Origin: Latrodectus hesperus
Lineage: Eukaryota; Arthropoda; Arachnida; Araneae; Theridiidae
Assembly (NCBI GenBank): GCA_037975125.1
Contig: CM075853.1
Location: 36,406,113-36,470,112, forward strand
Length of the DNA stretch: 64,000 nucleotides
Direction: 5' to 3'
The position numbers and the translations under genes are program-made. Within the stretch, counting starts at the first letter, position 1; each line of letters opens with the position of its first letter. Positions 13,340-25,540 of the stretch are shown piece after piece. Under the pieces are notes generated by a model. It searched no databases. It had not been told where the DNA came from and worked only from the letters and a program-made list of their open reading frames with translations.

Positions 13340-13626
13340 TTGCTGTTGCAGCAACAAAACACCTAGCCTTGAGTTAGGTTCTACCACTTAGACACAAGCA
13401 GTCAGGTGGAATCTTCGTGAATTTGAAGTTAGGACCAAGCAGAACCCCAATACTTGGCCTGCCACTCCCAGAGGTATCATTTCACTTGGAGGACATTGTG
13501 ACCACGCCCAGTTTTAAAGTGGCCAGGTGCCCTCAGCCAACACGACGGACACTCGGTTAAGCGAGGATTCGAACTCACTACTTTCCGTTCATGAGAAAGA
13601 CGCTTTAACCAACTAGGCCTCTGCGA
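13340..13626 (-). mobile_element. tRNA-derived SINE, family C (near full length)
   Basis: On the minus strand it begins at 13626 with GCAGAGGCCTAGTTGGTTA, an A-box region. The B box (GAGTTCGAATCCT) is at 13564-13576. It continues with TCCGTCGTGTT, AATGTCCTCCAAGTGAAATG, GGCAGGCCAAGTATTGGGG, CACGAAGATTCCACCTG and AACTCAAGGCTAGGTG. All of these blocks recur in the same order in the plus-strand copy at 17682-17977. Length is about 290 bp. Another SINE (family D) begins about 20 bp to the right. Confidence 0.9.
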
Positions 13627-13645
13627 CTTCACACAAGCTCCTTGT

Positions 13646-13810
13646 GAGTATGTGATAGGACAAACTCTACCGTATTCAAGGTCCTAGGTTCGATGTCAGT
13701 CCCTGTTGAACAACAAGTGACGTATTCTCTCTTCTGTTTTAAGCATGCATATTTCTGTGGGTGGATGGTTGGAAATTTTCTGTATTTCCTGCCTTGCGGT
13801 ACCTGAATAC
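13646..13810 (+). mobile_element. tRNA-derived SINE, family D (diverged)
   Basis: The head GTGATAGGACAAACTCT followed by a B-box-like GGTCCTAGGTTCGATG (about 13680-13695) matches the head of the copy at 44508-44660 (GTGATAGGATAGCACTCT and GATCCTAGGTTCAATCC). The body (ATTCTCTCTTCTG, then GGTTGGAAATTTTCTGTAT) is only loosely similar. It lies almost next to the family C copy but in the opposite orientation. Confidence 0.6.
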
Positions 13811-14539
13811 AGTACTTTATCTATGAAAAGTCTTTTTGGAAGACAAATACGTAATGTGCATTAAAAATCCTTTAAAAAAAACCCAACTGTTAGGCTGTTC
13901 AAAATACGCTATCTAAATTGCTAACAACACGACAATCCTTATAGATTCCAGTTTTTTTTAAATTTTTTTGTACCTGAATATAATGATGAAGGAAATCAAA
14001 AACAGCATGCTTTAAATAAACTTGACGGCTTACATAAAATTCAAAATTACTCTGGAAATTTTGATGCAATTTAAAGCTGATTTTAAATTGATTAATTTCT
14101 ACAAGATTATCTTAAAAAATACATTTATTGCCAAAATTAATACCTTTTAAAAAATTTTAAATTATTAATATTTTAAAAAGATATTAAATAATTAAGTTCA
14201 AATTAATACTAAAGTTTAATAAAGATATATTCATGTTAGATAATAAACAATAATTATTTGATACTTTTTGAAAAATATCTTGGGGAATAATTTACAGGTA
14301 ATTTAAATTTTTTCATTGAATAATATGCATGCCAAGAAAATTCTTGAAACTTTTTCGAAAGTTTCTCTTGTTTAATCATTTTAAAGAATTTTAAAGAAAA
14401 TGAAAACTGATTTCTAGTAATCGGAGTAAGATTTCCATTATAAGGTATCTACCAAATAAAAAATTTAAGTATAGTATTATATTTCATATACATAGTATAT
14501 ATGCTTTTACGTGTGTGTATATATATAGACACATGAAAA
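13811..14539. other. AT-rich sequence, no feature seen
   Basis: This is AT-rich sequence with no recognisable repeat, RNA or coding segment. Confidence 0.6.
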
Positions 14540-14870
14540 GATTTCGCCGTTATTGCAATCAAAATAAAAACGTCGCCAAAAAACCGCTTAGTCTCGCCAA
14601 TAAAATATTTTTTAGCTGTTTTATATATGCTGCATCCTCCATTAGCTCGCGCCGCTAGCTTCATTGAAAATAAGGTTATGATCCATATTTGTTTTTGCTG
14701 TCTCACTTATTGATTGTGACAGAGCTCAATGGAAATTTATTAGGCGCATGGCGGTTTTTATACACCAACTTTTACGACATTCTCTTCGGTTGAGAGCAGT
14801 TGGGTTGCCGGTGAACAGTTTTATGAAAGGAGTAAAATAATCCATATGGTTTTTCTTTTTTTTCCAGAAT
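14540..14870. promoter_or_regulatory. GC-richer island with a Hox/PBX/MEIS-like composite site
   Basis: This CpG-retaining block contains TGATTG at 14711-14716 directly followed by TGACAG (MEIS/homothorax core) at 14717-14722. Such adjacency is typical of TALE-homeodomain composite elements. An 85-codon minus-strand frame overlaps the left part but has no recognised domain. The regulatory role is inferred from motif content only. Confidence 0.35.
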
Positions 14871-16384
14871 GCCTCATCCCTTATATGTGTTTATCAATTG
14901 TTTGATTGAGAGTTTCAGTGCTATTGACTTTAGAGTTCATTAAATTACTTTTTCTGATGTGGGTCTTAAAAACCGAATAAAACAATTCAAACTTCTTTTT
15001 GCTTTGTTTTCTTAATTTCTTATTTTGTTTCCATACAGCGTGTTATCGAAAACTCTGCTTTCTTCTCATTTTAATGTTCTCGAAGATTTGTGTGGAAATC
15101 ATCATATATAAATATATATAAAAAATATAAACTAGCAATATTTCCCAGCAATTTATTTTAATCAGCTTAAATGATCAACTCATGGTATGCATGTGACTGA
15201 CACATAATTATTAAAGTAGAAAACTATGGGTTAATTTAACTATTTATATTTTCTAAGCGAGTAAATGTTTTTTTATATAAATATTCTCATGGAAGCTCTT
15301 TCTTTACACTGAAATCCTGGTTTCAAAATTTTTAATTTAGTACTTAAAAAAACCTTTTTCAATTTTGTGTTTATTTTACGTTTTTTGAAACATTATTTGC
15401 ATGATATATAAATGCTTCCTTATCCAATTTATAATGGAATACAATTTTTATGGATTCCAATATCTATAATAATAGAAGAAAAATTATCTAAAATTATAAC
15501 TTTTTTAAACTTAACTAAACGATTTAATCCGATAAATTATGATTAACTTAAACGAATCAAAAGTTTTCATTAGTTTTTTTTTTCACTGTATAAATTTAGC
15601 TCAGAAAAAATCGTATTTAATGATATTTATCATGTCCTGTTTCAAAAAATACTCTTATAAATTATAAAATGATGTTCCATTGATTATCTTTGGAGATACA
15701 TAGGTCAATATAATTAAGGTTCATCTTATAAAGTTTCCGGTAGCTTGCTTGTAATTATGTTTCGATTTTTATGCATTATTTATTTAAGTTAAGAAGTATG
15801 TAAAGAAAAAGTATTGATAGTTGTGTAGTATATGCATCTTTGACGAAGTATTAGATAGATTCCTGGTCATTTGGCATTGAATTTTTTTAACCACCGAAAA
15901 AAAAATTAACGCGAAAAAGTGTTTGTAGTTTTGATGGCTCTTTGATATGGAGCTGGAATAATACAAACATAGAAAGAAATGATTCCCTTTGGTTTCATTA
16001 TAATAATATCTAGGAATATTTTGTGCGAATAACAGTATTTATGTTTATGCCACGCGATAGAGACAGTTCTGGAGAGAGGGAAAGGCAGCTGTAGGCATTT
16101 CGTAAAAATATTTTATGAGGTCGTTTTAATGTGTAAACGTATTTAATCTGGTAATTCCTCTCATTAATTAATTTATTTGAGAGAGAACTTTAAAAAATAA
16201 GTTAAAAAAATTTGGGGAATTGCGAATATTAAAAAGATTTCGCTTCTTTTCTCGAACTTCGCATCTTCACCCCCAAAGAGCATGAATCCCCAGAGAACTC
16301 TTACCACTAAACTAAAGGAAATACTTATTTGCGCAAAAATACTGTGTTTAAATGATAAATATCAAAAGCACAAAAGAACCACCA
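14871..16384. other. AT-rich sequence, no feature seen
   Basis: This is AT-rich sequence. A slightly GC-richer patch lies at 16040-16110, and a short C-rich patch near 16260-16320 precedes the SINE remnant. No gene is recognised. Confidence 0.5.
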
Positions 16385-16545
16385 CACCTACCTGGTTATG
16401 AAAGCCGTCTTTCTCATTGAATCAATGTAGTTGACTTTAAACCCAATCGAAGCTCCGTCGTGTTCACTAATAGAAGCTGGTGTATGTAAAATTGATTGCG
16501 GTCTCATTGTCTTCCAAGAGGAATGCTACCTGTGGGAGTCGACGA
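16385..16545 (+). mobile_element. Degraded SINE family C remnant
   Basis: CCTGGTTATGAAAGCCGTCT resembles the A-box region of family C. It is followed by CTCCGTCGTGTTC, then TCTTCCAAGAGGAATGCTAC and TGTGGGAGTCG, in the same order as the copy at 17682-17977. The B box is eroded (about 16440). The 3' third is missing. Confidence 0.6.
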
Positions 16546-17079
16546 AGCGATAATCAATATAACTATTAAGTCATGTATATAATTTTTATTTATTTGTCTA
16601 ATTGCATTTGCGTATCATTAGAAACACTTGCATAATTTCTAGAATGTGATTTTCATGGATGATCAGAAAGACATTAAAACAGAAAGAGAGCATATTCCAA
16701 AGCTGTCTCTAACTGTATATATCATTATCTATCATCGGTAATTTTCATGAAGTGTATTTACAATGTAACGAGTGATTCTAAAATCTCATGCCACTTATTT
16801 TATTTTGTAGATACTTTTCCTGTTTGCAAATTCATTCAATAAGAAGAATAGTGATGCGTACTAAAATTATCAAGATATTTTAAGAACCAACAAATTCAAT
16901 GATTATTTACTGATTTTAAATACGTAAATGATTTTTTCTTGTGAATTCTGAATAAATAAAAGGTCAAAACAGACGGTGTAAAAAAATGTTGTAATTCTAA
17001 TTTATGACACTTTTTTCTTGAAATTTGAAATAAAATATCAATTTATACCAAGTTTTGAAATCTATTGGTGAATTTAAGA
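16546..17079. other. AT-rich sequence, no feature seen
   Basis: No gene, RNA or repeat is recognised in this AT-rich interval. Confidence 0.6.
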
Positions 17080-17500
17080 TCCAGTGTTTCATTCTCTTTT
17101 AATTCTACTAGAGATAAGGCATTCTCTGAAAATGCGCTTGCTGACACAATCATATTTGACATTGGGCTGTAATTTAGATAAAGTAAGAATGCTTCATATT
17201 TCAAACATGTGATTAAAGCGATCATAAAACGAGTCACTAAATATTTATTCATAGCGCACATCACATGCCATCGCACTCACTCAGATGAATGTGTTCTCGT
17301 CATCTTGTGACCGGATGAAGTCAGAAGTGTGTGGATTGCTGCAACCGAAAGAATTTCAGTCGGTGATAAGGAACAGCAATCTGTGAAATACCGCAGATAA
17401 ATTATCGCCATCATGTGAATGAAACGGCAGTTTGCACATTCTTCCATCAGCAATTGAAATACTTCTGTTCATAGTGAGATAAATCCACGTGAGAATAGGT
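17080..17500. other. GC-richer non-coding island
   Basis: This stretch is moderately GC-rich, with CATAAA (posterior-Hox-like) near 17224, the adjacent words ACCGCAGATAA (Runx- and GATA-like) near 17390, and CACGTG near 17488. A 77-codon minus-strand frame covers the left part without a recognisable domain. It is possibly regulatory, and low confidence as an exon. Confidence 0.3.
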
Positions 17501-17681
17501 AAACAATAGTACGGAAATTGTTTATTGTCTCCCTCTCTTTCTACTATTTTTACTTCCCTTGTAGATAATCAAAATCGAAGCTAATCGCTTATTATCAGAA
17601 GTAGAGGTTATCAATACATATTCAATTGTTCGCTTAAGTAATTTTCATTCACTTATTCTGGGAAGACAATTTCAGCATTTA

Positions 17682-17977
17682 GAGGCCGCGGTAGCCTGGT
17701 ATGTTAGGACGTCGTTCTCATTATCAGAAGGTAGTGAATTCGAATCCTGGCTTAACCGAAGATCCGTCGTGTTCTCACGACTGGGGTGCGTTAAAACTTG
17801 GCCTAGTCGCAATGTCCTCCAAGTGAAATGATACCTATGGGAGTAGCAGGCCAAGTATTGGGGGTCTTCTAATTGGTCCCTGCTTCAAAATCACGAAGAC
17901 TCCACCTGGCTACTTCTATCTAACTGGTAAAGCCCAACTCAGGGCTAGATACAGGGAAGCATGCTAATGCAACAACT
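17682..17977 (+). mobile_element. tRNA-derived SINE, family C (near full length)
   Basis: It opens with GAGGCCGCGGTAGCCTGGT, an A-box-like segment near 17690-17705. A good B box (GAATTCGAATCCT) lies at 17736-17748. The body and the 3' block (AACTCAGGGCTAGATAC) match the minus-strand copy at 13340-13626 along their whole length. It ends near AATGCAACAAC, a minimal (CAA)n tail. The 60-codon minus-strand frame inside it is an antisense artefact. Confidence 0.9.
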
Positions 17978-19039
17978 TTCAGCATTTGTGCATATAAATG
18001 CTAAATAAATATGTCAAGAAAAATTTTAATTTTTTTATAGTTAAATCAACTAAAATGATATCTAGTAATAATAAATGCAATTAAACATGAAGTCATATAT
18101 TTTGTCCAGTTCGGCTCATATCACGCAAACATTCAGGTATGATAATATGAGGTTTTTTTTAAACTATTTTGGACCTGATTCGAGCAATGCAATACAACTA
18201 ACATTCATGCTTTTAAAAACAGAATATGAACACATACCTACAAGACATGACACTAACTACGAAACCATAAAGAATTAAAATAATTTTAATAAATGTGACA
18301 CTTGTATATTTTTATTTTATTTTATTACACTCATCAATATAAGTATGACAGTCATTAAAGTCTCAATGTGTAGTTCTGTAATTGTAAAAACAAATATATA
18401 ATGGTAGAATGGAGTTGTAAATCTCTCATTATTGCTAAATGTTGTTATAGCTAGAGCATGTGATTATAGTTCAAATGTAAGCAAAATCAAATAATTCCAT
18501 TATAAGTAAAAAAAGCAAATTCATTTTCCTTTTCATTTAAAAATGATAAAAAATATTTTAATATTTCCAGAAATGTTTGTTGTTAGTGGATTATAATGGT
18601 TACCGTTTTGATTTCCCTTTCAATGCTCTGGATTAAAAACCAAATGCAATTCTAGTAGTTAATCGGCAATGCCCTACTTGTGTTCTTCAACTGAAAAATT
18701 GTCTTAAATATGTTTATTTAAGATATTTCGCCCTAGAAAATCCCCAATACCCTTTAAGCAGGTTTAATATGATTTAAATGCGTAAATTATCTTTAGAACA
18801 TTCGCTTGATTAATATTTAAATATTGAAATCGAATTACCAACAACACAATTAGAAAATGAGCACGGATATATTTCGCTTAAATGCATACTATAGATAATA
18901 CATTCGAAGCTAATGATCCACAAATCAGTCTTAGTTTACTTTTTTTTAACTTTGTGGCGCTTCTTTTGCTGAAAAATATCTTCATAACAGAAATGTAATG
19001 GCTCAATTAAGAGCACATAGATATTAAATAGGATATCCT
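17978..19039. other. AT-rich sequence, no feature seen
   Basis: This is AT-rich. The 67-codon frame at 18075-18278 resembles nothing I know and is within chance expectation. Confidence 0.5.
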
Positions 19040-19500
19040 AACAAGCAATGCCCTTCCCAAGACCATCCCCCAGCTCGAAAATCTCGCGATCTGCGTCTAC
19101 TTTTGGTGGTAAATATTGACAGGGGCTGTGCACAGTTCATTTACTTGAATACTCTCATTTCCCATCTCGCAGGTCGTGGCTGCAGAGCGAAGGCTTCGTG
19201 TGAAACCTCTTTGCTGAGTGAATTTGGAGGTCAGAAAAAAACAAACACGAAAATAGCATTGTTAGTTAAACACTGGGATGTTCTTGGCTAACGATGGCGC
19301 GTCACGAATATCAATTTGTTAAATTTATCCATGAGCGACCCCCACTGCCCATCCTACTAATAATTGAGGCATCTCCACAAAGAAGTAAAACACTTAGCAT
19401 GCGTGGTTTTTTGCCGAAAAACAAACAGGAAAATACAATTTTCGTGTGGCTGTTCGCTGGAGTGGCTTAATGGAAGTTGGTCAGTCAATCAAGTCGTCAA
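19040..19500. other. GC-richer non-coding island
   Basis: CpG-containing words cluster here (CTCGCGATCTGCG near 19082, GATGGCGCGTCACG near 19295). A 62-codon plus-strand frame is unremarkable. No repeat match to other parts of the window was seen. Confidence 0.35.
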
Positions 19501-20319
19501 TTCTTTTTTTCTTCCTCTCTAATACTTTTCATGGGAATGATTCTAAGTGCACCGATTTTCCAAAATGAACTCTTTATTGTTCCAAAGAATATATTTAAAA
19601 CGAAAAAAAAGTCCTTTCAAAAGTTAATACTCTGTTATTGATAAGCGTTGAGATCATAATTGATAAATCTAGTTTAAGTAACTTGCTAGGTCACGCTGAA
19701 ACACTATTGAATCACTTCGAATAATATTTGTATCTAACTATTATATAATCAAGGTTGTCTGAGTTAGAAACTTGAATTTCGTTAGAATATCTATGCATAA
19801 TTTCAAGGGAAAGTCATATTTAATCATATTCACCAGCCTTATCCATATTAAACCCTAATAAAAAAATAGAAATAAAATATCTACTTCATATTTATAATAA
19901 AAGATGCATTTTATATTGAATCGAAAGTACAATTTTCATTACTTCATGTTAAAGAAAGTCCAAATGGAAACATTGAAGCTGGAAAATTAGTAATTCTATA
20001 TAAGTTTTCATAAATAGTAAAAAAAGTATTTGCCTCTGATCAAAATTGAAAAAAATTCCTGCACAAAATACTTTTGTTCTCTCACTATAAAATGAAACTA
20101 GAAAACAAAATCACAAAATTCAAGGATATTTTTTTCTTTTATTGACAAATTTTATTACTATATTTTTACTGATCAAACTGATTAATTGCTAATCCTATTC
20201 GAATATAAAATGATTTTGATTTAAAAAAATTGTATTAGACTTTTACATTTCTTATTGCATAAAAAAAATCTGGCGTCAATCTTTGTTTGTAAGAACTGAT
20301 TTTTAGAAACGAATATTCA
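19501..20319. other. AT-rich sequence, no feature seen
   Basis: No gene, RNA or repeat is recognised. Confidence 0.6.
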
Positions 20320-20640
20320 TTCTCTCAACAACGTCACCAACTAGGCGTATTATTTCCGACAGCTGAAAGCTTACAGCTCACCACTCCAATACTCATTTCA
20401 TCACCAAACACTTTTTCCCTTGGTTCAGAAGGCTAATAAATGTCGCCTATTCCCCATTGCAAACAGAAAGTATGGCTCTGATATTCTTCCCGCTTCGTAC
20501 TTGATCCGGAACACGATTCGACAGACAAAGTTCAGCTGTTTGAATGTCCGGAAAATACTAATGATGTGTGGACAACGTGGCATTAGAAAAAGTCTTTTGC
20601 GTGGATAAGAGGAACTGATTGGCAGAATAATGTTCTGAAA
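20320..20640. other. GC-richer non-coding island
   Basis: This is a modest GC rise with opposed 62- and 78-codon frames over the same bases, which suggests composition rather than coding. It contains GACAGCTGAAAGCTTACAGC near 20358, with E-box-like CAGCTG. Confidence 0.3.
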
Positions 20641-21240
20641 AAAAAATTGGGATTTATTCATTATCTAATCAAAATGAGATTTATTAACCAAGAAAAATTT
20701 AGCTCGTATCAAAATGTGTTTTAAAAAATTTGGGAATTTTGCATATTTTCACAATATTTAAATATTAATAACATTTCTCAGAATTTTTTGAGACAAAATT
20801 TAAAATTAGATTGTTAACAAATGAACCAGCTTAATATTTATATAAAATTTCGTATGATAATGTCTTCTCCGGAATATTCTACTCTTTTATTTCAACCAAA
20901 CAGATCATTAAGTAATATTGAGTATTATAACTAATACTGAATTGCACTTAATTTTTAATGAAGTTTGACCTCATGGCAGAAAAATTAACGAATTTCTCCT
21001 TGGTTTACTGAATTAACTTCTATTTGCTTGTCTGGAATGAAGGATCATTTTGAGGCAATATTTTCTACGATTCTTTATATTTATTTTTTTCTACATATGG
21101 AAGATTTTGTAGTCAGGAATCTAAATGACCCTGCTAGCTAGCAATTTTGTTGTTCATTATTACCATGAAATATAAGCAATATTCTATGGTAATAATGAAC
21201 ATATGTAAGACTAATGTAAGAGAGTTTAAAAGATTATATG
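20641..21240. other. AT-rich sequence, no feature seen
   Basis: This is AT-rich flank of a (TA)n array. Nothing is recognised. Confidence 0.6.
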
Positions 21241-21262
21241 TATATATATATATATATAAATA

Positions 21263-21356
<94 letters not shown>
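21241..21356. repeat. (TA)n microsatellite
   Basis: This TA array has a short impure segment near 21259-21265 and is then uninterrupted to 21356. Confidence 0.98.
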
Positions 21357-21358
<2 letters not shown>

Positions 21359-21419
21359 TTTATTTTTATTTATTACAATTATAAAATAATATTTTGTTAA
21401 CTATTTACGGAAACCTAAT

Positions 21420-21446
21420 CACACACACACACACACACACACACAT
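21420..21446. repeat. (CA)n microsatellite
   Basis: About thirteen CA repeats lie about 65 bp after the preceding (TA)n array. Confidence 0.97.
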
Positions 21447-22479
21447 AGGCTAAATTACATGAATTGTTCTTTTTTTCAGAATAATGTTGATGATCGAAGG
21501 TTCTATTTTTTCTAAGTCTTATTACTGTTCACAATTTTTTATGTTGTTTATAGTTTTTATGCACGATAAATGATATTTTTGACTATTTAGACTCATTTTA
21601 TTTCCCTTCATTAATAAGATGAAAAAATTCTTTCTTTATATAATGTTGGCTATTTACAAAAATGTTTAATCTTATGAATTAATAAATTAAAAAAAATTAA
21701 ATTAATAAATTGTCAAATAAAAATTACATATAATTACTTGATTTATTCAACTGGAAAGTTAAGTAATGACTAATACAAGTGTTTCGATTAAAGATCACAT
21801 TCCTTGATTAAAGATCACATTCCCTACTTAGAAGTTGGTTCTTAATCATTCCTTTTGTAGATATTTATATACAGTAAAATGCCTTCTTTTGCATATAAAT
21901 AGAAAAATATATAAACGGTAAAAAATGCATAGTAATAAATACTTTATAAGTCACCATTTAGTTAAATTGCTTTAATAATAAGAATTTTTAATGTAAAATT
22001 TTTTATGGTAAGAATAATTAAATAGAAAATATTAGCTTTTTCTTTTAAAAATATTTACTTAAAAATATTGCAAACATAAAAAAGAATATGTTAAAAAGAT
22101 TGAAATTTTTACTGGAAAAAAATGTATTATACCGAATAGAATCTGTATAAGCTATGAATGTTAAATGTTACAATGATTGTAATATGCACATTTGCAATGC
22201 AGTGAAGCGAAAATAAAATCAATATCGATATTTAGAATAAATTAATAAAAATATCGCTAAATTTTAATGAATTATAAAATAATAACGTCTATTGCAATCA
22301 ATCTAATGAGTTTCTAATAAATTTAAATAAAAAATTTTATTTCATATTTCACAGTAAAGTAACCGATATAATTTTGAATACAAATGATTAAACAATAAAT
22401 GATATTTCTGTTTTTATAAGTATAAAATTCGCTGCATCTGCAACGTAAGTTACATAAAGATGAAATTGTGACTGCTTAT
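21447..22479. other. AT-rich sequence with a 20-bp tandem duplication
   Basis: The 18-bp word GATTAAAGATCACATTCC is duplicated at 21786-21803 and 21806-21823 (period 20). The rest is AT-rich with no recognised feature. Confidence 0.7.
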
Positions 22480-22800
22480 AATATCCCTCAGCAGCACATA
22501 TTTTGAGATCATTAGTAGGACAAATATTCGCCAAAGGATTAATCTTTCCCACCAGTCTCAGGAAAGAGCCTACAAAAATATTCGAGAATCCCTTCTCGAA
22601 TATATTGTTATCTTTTGACAATTCACTCAGCGTTTGGCGGTGTTCTCAATTTCGCGAATCATTTCTTCCATCACGCGACTCTTCTCCAAGTAATTTTCTT
22701 GTATGTGTATACTTTATCACGCAAGCTGCAATTTATCCTTAAACACCTTTTCTCCTAGATTTTCAATTTCTCTTTCTCCTATACGCCTCGTTTATAGTCT
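22480..22800. promoter_or_regulatory. GC-richer island with K50-homeodomain-like site and hairpin
   Basis: The word GGATTAATC at 22536-22544 is a paired TAAT/GGATTA-type site of the sort bound by Otx/Bicoid-class homeodomains. A perfect 11-bp stem follows (ATATTCGAGAA at 22578-22588 against 22593-22603, four-base loop). Opposed 77- and 79-codon frames overlap and have no recognisable domain. Confidence 0.35.
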
Positions 22801-24059
22801 GGCTGGCTATAGAAACCAACATATACTGATAAAAAGAAATGCTTCGTTATAGATTTCTTTCATTTGTATATTGCAAAAGTTTATTTTCTTGATGAATGCA
22901 GACATATGACTGTTGGTTATGTTTTTAATCTGCTAAAATGCCGCAACTTTTAAGATCCACTGGATTTGGTCGATTTGTTTGTTTATATTTTAAAACTTAA
23001 TTTTTTTATTTGAATCCTCCAAGTTAAGTTCCTTTCAGCAACAAATGTTCCAACATTTTGTATAGGCAATCAATATCTATTTTAAATATCATTCAACATT
23101 TTAAGCTTTATTTAAAAAATAGTAATTTACAGTTCCTTCTCATTTTCTTGCATTTTTTTGAATCAATATTATTTGTTTATTAATTTGCGTAACATATACA
23201 ACATATCATAATATACTCCATTATTAATTATTTTAAATGGATTTCTGTATTATTTTGATGTGGTGCATGATAGCCAATGTGTATTGAGAAATTTTTGAAT
23301 ATTCACAGCGTCTATTATTTTCTGAAAGATTCCTCATTATTGGTCACATTCACGTGTCGACTGGAAATGGAGAAGATTCTCAAGTGCTTATTATATATGA
23401 TAGACATGTTCATAGAAAATTAAAAATCAACGTCATCTTTCGTAATCAACCTGAGAGATCAATCAGAGCGTGTCCTACGCCTCACAGTGAACTTCTTTCC
23501 ATATTAATTAAAATTTCTTAATTGTTTCTAATTTTTAGGTAACTCTTCAATAAGTATATAATATCAAAGCATTTATAGAAAGAAGAACATATACGAATCT
23601 ACCCAACTTTATTTTTCATACATGTGAAATGAATTGCGCATGAATTCTAGTAAAAAAGTTAAAAATAGATTATAATAAATGATGTAATTGCAATAATAAA
23701 TATTAGTTTTGCTCTTCCATTACTCAACAGAAATTGATACATGCTGATAATTTTATCTCCTTCAAAGTTTTTTTTTTTTTCTCTCGAATAACATATTTTT
23801 TTCTTTTAAATAAAAATGATACCTTTAGTGTGTTAGAATTAATTCATCCATTAAGAACATATTATTTTTAGAAGCATTTATTGTAGTAAAATATATAGAA
23901 ACTGTATTCCATTTTTTTATTTCTATTCTACACATTTTTGTTTTTAAATTTTCTAATTGATATTTATCTATTATCCGTAAAATACACATATTAAATTATA
24001 ATAGAAATCCTATAAAAAATTCTGTCACTATATTTATTTCATCATTTTTCAGTAGAAAG
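22801..24059. other. AT-rich sequence, no feature seen
   Basis: No gene, RNA, SINE or long tandem repeat is recognised. Confidence 0.6.
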
Positions 24060-24250
24060 TACATTCTTTTCCATAAAAGTCTGTTGAGACAAATTCCATG
24101 GCGGGAAAATGGTGCAGCTCAAAAACCCCCCAATCGACTTTGATCTAGGGACGGAAACTGCCTTCTCTGTTGGAGTCGTTTCCTTTGCGTCAGGAGAATA
24201 ATGGATCGGGATTTGAATCCCCGAGCCCCCTACCTGAGTAAACAACAGTA
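24060..24250 (-). mobile_element. Possible tRNA-derived SINE fragment, unassigned
   Basis: On the minus strand a B-box-like GGGGATTCAAATCCC lies at 24208-24222, preceded by GGTAGGGGGCTC. The following 100 bp are GC-rich but do not match families A to E by eye. It could instead be part of the island that continues to the right. Low confidence. Confidence 0.35.
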
Positions 24251-24520
24251 GTTATGGATGGATATGATAATAATGTGCTTATCCCCCTAAACTTCGAGGG
24301 GGAGACAGTTTCACCCCACAAAACAAATTCCCAATCCCCGTTTTTCTTCGAATTCTACTCCTGCAAGGTATTTTTTCCGCGGAAACGCAGCAGGTTGTTT
24401 TCTCAACTTACCTCACATATCGTTCTAGTTCATTTTCTCCCCAGGTTTGAATTTGAGCTATTTCCGTCCACTCCCCCTCCCTCTTTTTGCTTCCGCAGTA
24501 ACAGCGGAAGAAGAGTGTAA
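24251..24520. other. GC-richer non-coding island
   Basis: This block is C-rich on the plus strand, with an 88-codon frame that has no recognisable domain or signal. The words CCGCGGAAACGCAG (near 24377) and the inverted pair CTTCCGC and GCGGAAG around 24489-24510 are visible. Confidence 0.35.
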
Positions 24521-25540
24521 CAAGTTGATGCTTTTGATGATAGTTTTTATTTGAAAATTTATTATAAGAATGCCTATTTAAAAAAGCTAATTAATTAAAT
24601 AAAATAGAATAAAGTACATCCTAACTTATGTTTACAGTAAAAAAAAAAAGAAAAAAAAACCCAAAGAAATTTTATTTGTATATTTAACAAAATCACTACA
24701 AAATCAACTTAAAATTTCTACCAAATATAATATTTATAAACATAATATTCATTTAGATTCATTTAAACATAAAATTCATCAGGTAATTTCAAAATTTAAT
24801 AAATTTGTAGTCAACAATTATTAATTATTATTGTTGACTGCAAATTGATTAAATTAGCTAGTTAATTCATTATATTATTTCATGTGTGCTTCAAGCGGCT
24901 TCGCACATAAATCAAATATTATTAAACTAATTTGACTATATATTTCCAACATCTTGACTAATATTTTACAATAAAAAAAGCGTTTTCAAAAATGTAGTAA
25001 TGTTTTATTTAATCATACTTATTTAAAAATTTTTTTTTAACATTTCTTTATAATTTGGGCACAATTTTTTTAAAAAAATATGTTCTTAAATACATTTATA
25101 ACGTAACTCTTTTTTCCAACAAATTTTATTAGATTAAAATTTAGTAATAAATTAACCGTAGTTGGCTTTCATACATAACATGATTACTTGAAAGAAAGAA
25201 TAGTGGAATTTGGAAGGTATCACCTACCATTACTATCATTGACATTAAACAGTATCATATGAAGGCAACATAAATATGCAGCATAAGTGTAAATGCAACA
25301 TAATTGTGTCCGTGTAAATTCATAGCTAAATAAGAATAACTAGCAAAATACATTATTGTTTTGAAATGTCAAAGCCTCTATTTGGGTTGAAAAAATTGTT
25401 TAGGTTGAAATAATTAATCAAACTAAGATGGAAATTTTTTTATTAATAAGATTACAATCTATCATGTGTATAAAAATGCCGCCAAAAATTTAAATCAACT
25501 TTTATATAAATTTTATATTTTTTAAAAAAAAATTAATTTT
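24521..25540. other. AT-rich sequence with one hairpin
   Basis: This is AT-rich sequence without coding signal. The hairpin at 24802-24846 is listed separately. Confidence 0.6.
24802..24846. repeat. Inverted repeat (17-bp arms, one mismatch)
   Basis: The left arm is AATTTGTAGTCAACAAT at 24802-24818. The right arm at 24830-24846 is its reverse complement with one T/C difference, around an 11-base AT loop. Confidence 0.85.
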
